Source of the DNA: Sphingomonas sp.
Lineage (GTDB): Bacteria > Pseudomonadota > Alphaproteobacteria > Sphingomonadales > Sphingomonadaceae
DNA: 64,000 nt
Reading direction: 5' to 3'
Assembly: GCF_017304615.1 (NCBI RefSeq)
Contig: NZ_JAFKLZ010000002.1
Span: forward strand, 620,001-684,000
The stretch's first letter is position 1, and every line of letters begins with the position of its first letter. A program made the translations under genes and the position numbers. Shown piece after piece: positions 61,394 to 64,000 of this stretch. The notes beneath the pieces were generated by a model that was not told the origin of the DNA, searched no databases, and saw only the letters and a list, made by a program, of their open reading frames with translations.

Positions 61394-61612
61394 ATGGAAC
61401 AGACTGCAGAAACCGATGGCTTCATCCTATTCCCCGCTGCGACGGGCGGGGGCGCTTTGGTTCGCCGAAGCCAGATCGCTGGCGCTCGCGCCAACGGTCG
61501 TGACGGGGCAATCCTCTACGCCATGTGCGGACCGTCCATCTATACGACGGCGACCATTCCCCAACTCGCCCAGTTTCTCGATGCGGAAACCACTAACATC
61601 CATCGGGACTGA
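61394..61612 (+). CDS. Small hypothetical protein
   Basis: 72 aa from ATG 61394 with AAGGAG upstream (MEQTAETDGFILFPAATGGG). Short beta-rich protein (ALVRRSQIAGARANGRDG and ILYAMCGPSIYTTATIPQL). No family recognised; island cargo. Confidence 0.6.
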   Translation: MEQTAETDGFILFPAATGGGALVRRSQIAGARANGRDGAILYAMCGPSIYTTATIPQLAQFLDAETTNIHRD

Positions 61613-61678
61613 AAGGGCCGACCAGATTGTGTGCCGGTGGGGCGACCCATCGGCACACGTCGTATGTGGAGACGAAAC

Positions 61679-62236
61679 ATGAAGGCGCGCAACGACCCAA
61701 CCGACGAGCAGTTGATGCGGCGACTACGTCGTCGCCCCGCGTCAGATCGCGACCCTCGCGTCAAAAACGACGCCTATTGGGCGCTGCGGTTTCAAGGACA
61801 TCCGCACTCCTACGCGATACGCGCCCTCCGCAATCAGCCGCCCGTATTCCACGAACGACAGGTAACCGCCGATCAAGCCGCCGAGTGCGATCCGGCTGAT
61901 TTGCTGTTTCCGCCAGGATCGACTTTGGTTGAGGTCAAGGTGTTCGTCCGCCCATTTCTGTCGGAGGAAACAATACAGGGATTGGAGCCGAGATCGTCGG
62001 AATATACGGTGTGGGACGACAAGGTACGTAGGTTTGGGGTTAGAGTCCGACCGACGGGCCATAAAACTTACATCGTCAACTACCGGATTCGATTCAAAAC
62101 AAAGCTTCATAAGCACACGATCGGATTGGTCGGAGACTTTACGCTTGAGCAAGCCCGAAACTTGGCAAGAGAACTTCGGTCCGATGCTCGCAACGGCGTC
62201 GATCCGAAAAAGCGCAACCGCGTCGAGCCACAATGA
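61679..62236 (+). CDS. Stand-alone integrase arm-binding domain protein
   Basis: 185 aa from ATG 61679 with GGAG upstream. After a non-homologous 90-residue N-terminus, the C-terminal part (YTVWDDKVRRFGVRVRPTGH, KTYIVNYRIR, TIGLVGDFTLEQARNLAREL and DARNGVDP) is a DUF4102 arm-binding domain like the first domain of the integrase at 59561. It stops before any core-binding or catalytic domain. It may regulate integration by occupying arm sites or be a truncated integrase fused to another N-terminus. Confidence 0.7.
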   Translation: MKARNDPTDEQLMRRLRRRPASDRDPRVKNDAYWALRFQGHPHSYAIRALRNQPPVFHERQVTADQAAECDPADLLFPPGSTLVEVKVFVRPFLSEETIQGLEPRSSEYTVWDDKVRRFGVRVRPTGHKTYIVNYRIRFKTKLHKHTIGLVGDFTLEQARNLARELRSDARNGVDPKKRNRVEPQ

Positions 62237-62266
62237 GCGGTTGAGGCCTGAGGGCAATGTCAGAAA

Positions 62267-64000
62267 TCAGACCGTCAGATCATATAGCCGTCGCCAGGCC
62301 TTTGTCCGGCGCAACTTGGGATCGGCGTCTGCAATTACGTCCAATGCTTTGCCCAACTCATAGGGCATCTGAGACCTGTCCTCGGCAATCACCGCATCGA
62401 GAAGCAAAAGTGTCTCAGCCGGAAACTTGCGAGCAAAGTCGCTCTTGCCGTCATCTGACTCCCTAGCGAGCCGGTAGGTTATCATATCGAGTTGCGCTGC
62501 TGGACGCAGCAAGCCGACAACTGCCCGGACGACATCGGGGAAATTATCGCCAGATTGCTCCACCAGATGGACAAAGCTGCGCGACACGTTTTCGGTCCGA
62601 AACCTTACCTGGCGGGGCCAAGCCTGCTCGATAAACGGCTTTACGAACTTAGCCCATGTCCCGTCCTCAGCTACGATATTGGCAAGCATCCACAAAGCGT
62701 CTCCGCGCGCTTTGTCATCGATCGCAATCAGAACTTCGCGGGCTTCTTTGAACGAGATTGGCGGCCCACCTTCATTTTCTGGCCTGGTGAGAACCACCAT
62801 CTTTTGAACCCAATGTCGCTGGTCAGATTCGTCCAACTCCCACTTCGCTTTGCCTTTCAGCACAGCAAGCAAACTAGGGCAGAGAATTTTCAGCGTTTTG
62901 GAGGAAGGCCATTTAGGGTTAGCGCCAAATCCGTGCCAGGCCGCCTCCGCCAGCGGATGATCGATCGCGAACATTGGTCGGAGAACGCGATCCGACCATT
63001 CCGAGAACCAATGATCAAGCCAAGGGAAATGCCGCGCAACTACGCAAGCGGCATGCCCGCCCCCGTCACCACGCGCTTTGAATAACAGCTCAAAACGCTC
63101 ACCAACGCCGTCTGGCATCGGGCCGTCTTTATTCGCCGTGCCTGGCATGAGTTCCCATAGCGCTTCGGCTAGTTGACCTATGGGGCTATTGATTGCCTTG
63201 CTAACGGAGACCTCAGAGCGGTCCTGAACGACGCCACCGACCGTCGTATGCCCTATTCCGCTTGTGGTGACTTCCGCTGGCGCAGCTACATAAGGCGCGA
63301 TAATTTTATCGATGATACCGAGCGCGCGGGGGCGATCCGCCTCCGCCAGGGCTTTCAAGTGTTTCTCAAACCATCTTGGGACCGAATGTCTCAAGGCCTC
63401 CAAAACATCGGTAGGAAGCTGGCTTATCGTTTGGGCCGCGAGCCATCGCAATCTCAGCGACGTGCCTTCGGGCCAGTTGGAGAGCAACGCTTCCCAGAAA
63501 TCGGTCGGGAAGTCCCCCCCTCTCATGGCAAAGCGGAGCGCGGCGAGAGCTTTAAACGGCCGCGACGCGACCAGGCCTTCGAACGGACGAAAATCTCGTA
63601 ACTCGCGGTGCCGGCTCTCCGTCTTGTTTCGGGCCTCATGGAGAATTTGGGAAATGGAGACAGATTCGATCCCACGTGTATCGGTAACTCGCTCGACCAT
63701 CCCGCCACGAGAATCGAGCGAACGATCTGCACCGCGAGCCCAGTCGTCAGACCAGTTCGGATCAACCCCCTTTAGCGATGTCAGCGCTTTCGACGCGACC
63801 GGCGATAACTGGCAGCCATTCAACTCCAGCCACAAAAGTCTTTCAGCCGAATACACGGCCCTCCGCCGTCGGAATTCAGACGCCTTCTCATTTTCCCATC
63901 GAGCAGGGCCTTTCGTGATTCTTCGCTCAATCAATCGGCGCTGCTTTAAAGTGAGATCGCTCCACCGCGCTCGCAACGTGATGAGGAGTTCCCTCTGCGA
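62267..64000 (-). CDS. Large protein, probable C-terminal part of a SIR2/DUF4020-type defence protein (partial)
   Basis: The frame is open through the right edge, so at least 577 C-terminal residues are seen and the N-terminus is missing. WSDLTLKQRRLIERRITKGP, RRRRAVYSAERLLWLELNGC and FEGLVASRPFKALAALRFAM match the DUF4020 pattern I recall from defence-associated sirtuin proteins, in which a SIR2 NADase domain precedes a long helical region. No catalytic motif lies in the visible part. Location in an integrase island fits a defence role. Call is inference without a search. Confidence 0.5.
   Translation of the reverse strand, partial: SQRELLITLRARWSDLTLKQRRLIERRITKGPARWENEKASEFRRRRAVYSAERLLWLELNGCQLSPVASKALTSLKGVDPNWSDDWARGADRSLDSRGGMVERVTDTRGIESVSISQILHEARNKTESRHRELRDFRPFEGLVASRPFKALAALRFAMRGGDFPTDFWEALLSNWPEGTSLRLRWLAAQTISQLPTDVLEALRHSVPRWFEKHLKALAEADRPRALGIIDKIIAPYVAAPAEVTTSGIGHTTVGGVVQDRSEVSVSKAINSPIGQLAEALWELMPGTANKDGPMPDGVGERFELLFKARGDGGGHAACVVARHFPWLDHWFSEWSDRVLRPMFAIDHPLAEAAWHGFGANPKWPSSKTLKILCPSLLAVLKGKAKWELDESDQRHWVQKMVVLTRPENEGGPPISFKEAREVLIAIDDKARGDALWMLANIVAEDGTWAKFVKPFIEQAWPRQVRFRTENVSRSFVHLVEQSGDNFPDVVRAVVGLLRPAAQLDMITYRLARESDDGKSDFARKFPAETLLLLDAVIAEDRSQMPYELGKALDVIADADPKLRRTKAWRRLYDLTV

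Noticed and set aside
1-64000. CRISPR array
   Set aside because: No series of identical direct repeats with regular spacers is visible; the spaced repeats at 3347-3464 are short, irregular and at a transposon end.

Overview
The window is high-GC alphaproteobacterial DNA that looks like a sphingomonad (Sphingomonas/Novosphingobium/Sphingobium group). The reasons are the order tsaD-gpsA beside hemC-hemD-mitofilin-like gene, a large TonB-dependent receptor next to aromatic-catabolism genes, and many IS types common in that group. This placement is inferred from gene content; no search was run.

Layout. (1) 1-3480: end of a Tn7/Tn5053-type transposon with two tandem TniQ-like genes and a terminus holding six spaced transposase-site repeats. 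(2) 3494-9562: core chromosome (exported methyltransferase, gpsA, tsaD, hemC, hemD, mitofilin-like protein, DUF72). (3) 9622-9739: hairpins followed by a 21-bp copy of the 3' end of a tRNA-Gly(GCC) gene. The same sequence recurs in a 47-bp tRNA fragment at 59330-59376, so about 9.72-59.33 kb looks like one island and a second island starts at 59.33 kb and runs off the right edge. (4) 10.1-13.5 kb: phosphatase gene and a graveyard of IS and gene fragments. (5) 13.5-34.7 kb: a complete aromatic-degradation cluster. (6) 34.7-42.6 kb: degenerate IS110, an IclR remnant, a 1157-aa indolepyruvate:ferredoxin oxidoreductase, then scraps of IS91, IS3 and IS481 and of a DUF499 ATPase. (7) 42.6-59.46 kb: a mobilisation/maintenance module (exonuclease, two MobA/L-like proteins, ParB, Dam-type methylase, unknown proteins) ending in a large serine recombinase. 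(8) 59.33 kb onward: tyrosine integrase, AlpA-like protein, a lone integrase arm-binding domain and the C-terminal part of a possible SIR2/DUF4020-like defence protein.

Catabolism. A Rieske oxygenase (alpha, beta, ferredoxin, with the reductase encoded beside the TonB receptor), a dihydrodiol dehydrogenase, two extradiol cleavage systems (LigAB type and MhpB type), two ring-fission hydrolases and the MhpD-MhpE-MhpF lower pathway would take an aromatic acid or its CoA ester to pyruvate and acetyl-CoA. HpaB-type monooxygenase plus flavin reductase supply a phenol ortho-hydroxylation step. A palindrome ATAC-N6-GTAT sits in three promoter regions of this cluster, with a fourth near-match, and suggests one shared regulator.

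Most novel item. At 53.8-56.5 kb a tight four-gene operon encodes an unknown protein, a Lon-like AAA+ module with degenerate ATP-binding motifs, a ubiquitin-like protein of the multiubiquitin type and a ThiF/E1-like activating enzyme. A palindrome centred on ACGATCGT lies in its promoter and recurs, as a perfect 14-mer, upstream of the gene that converges on it.
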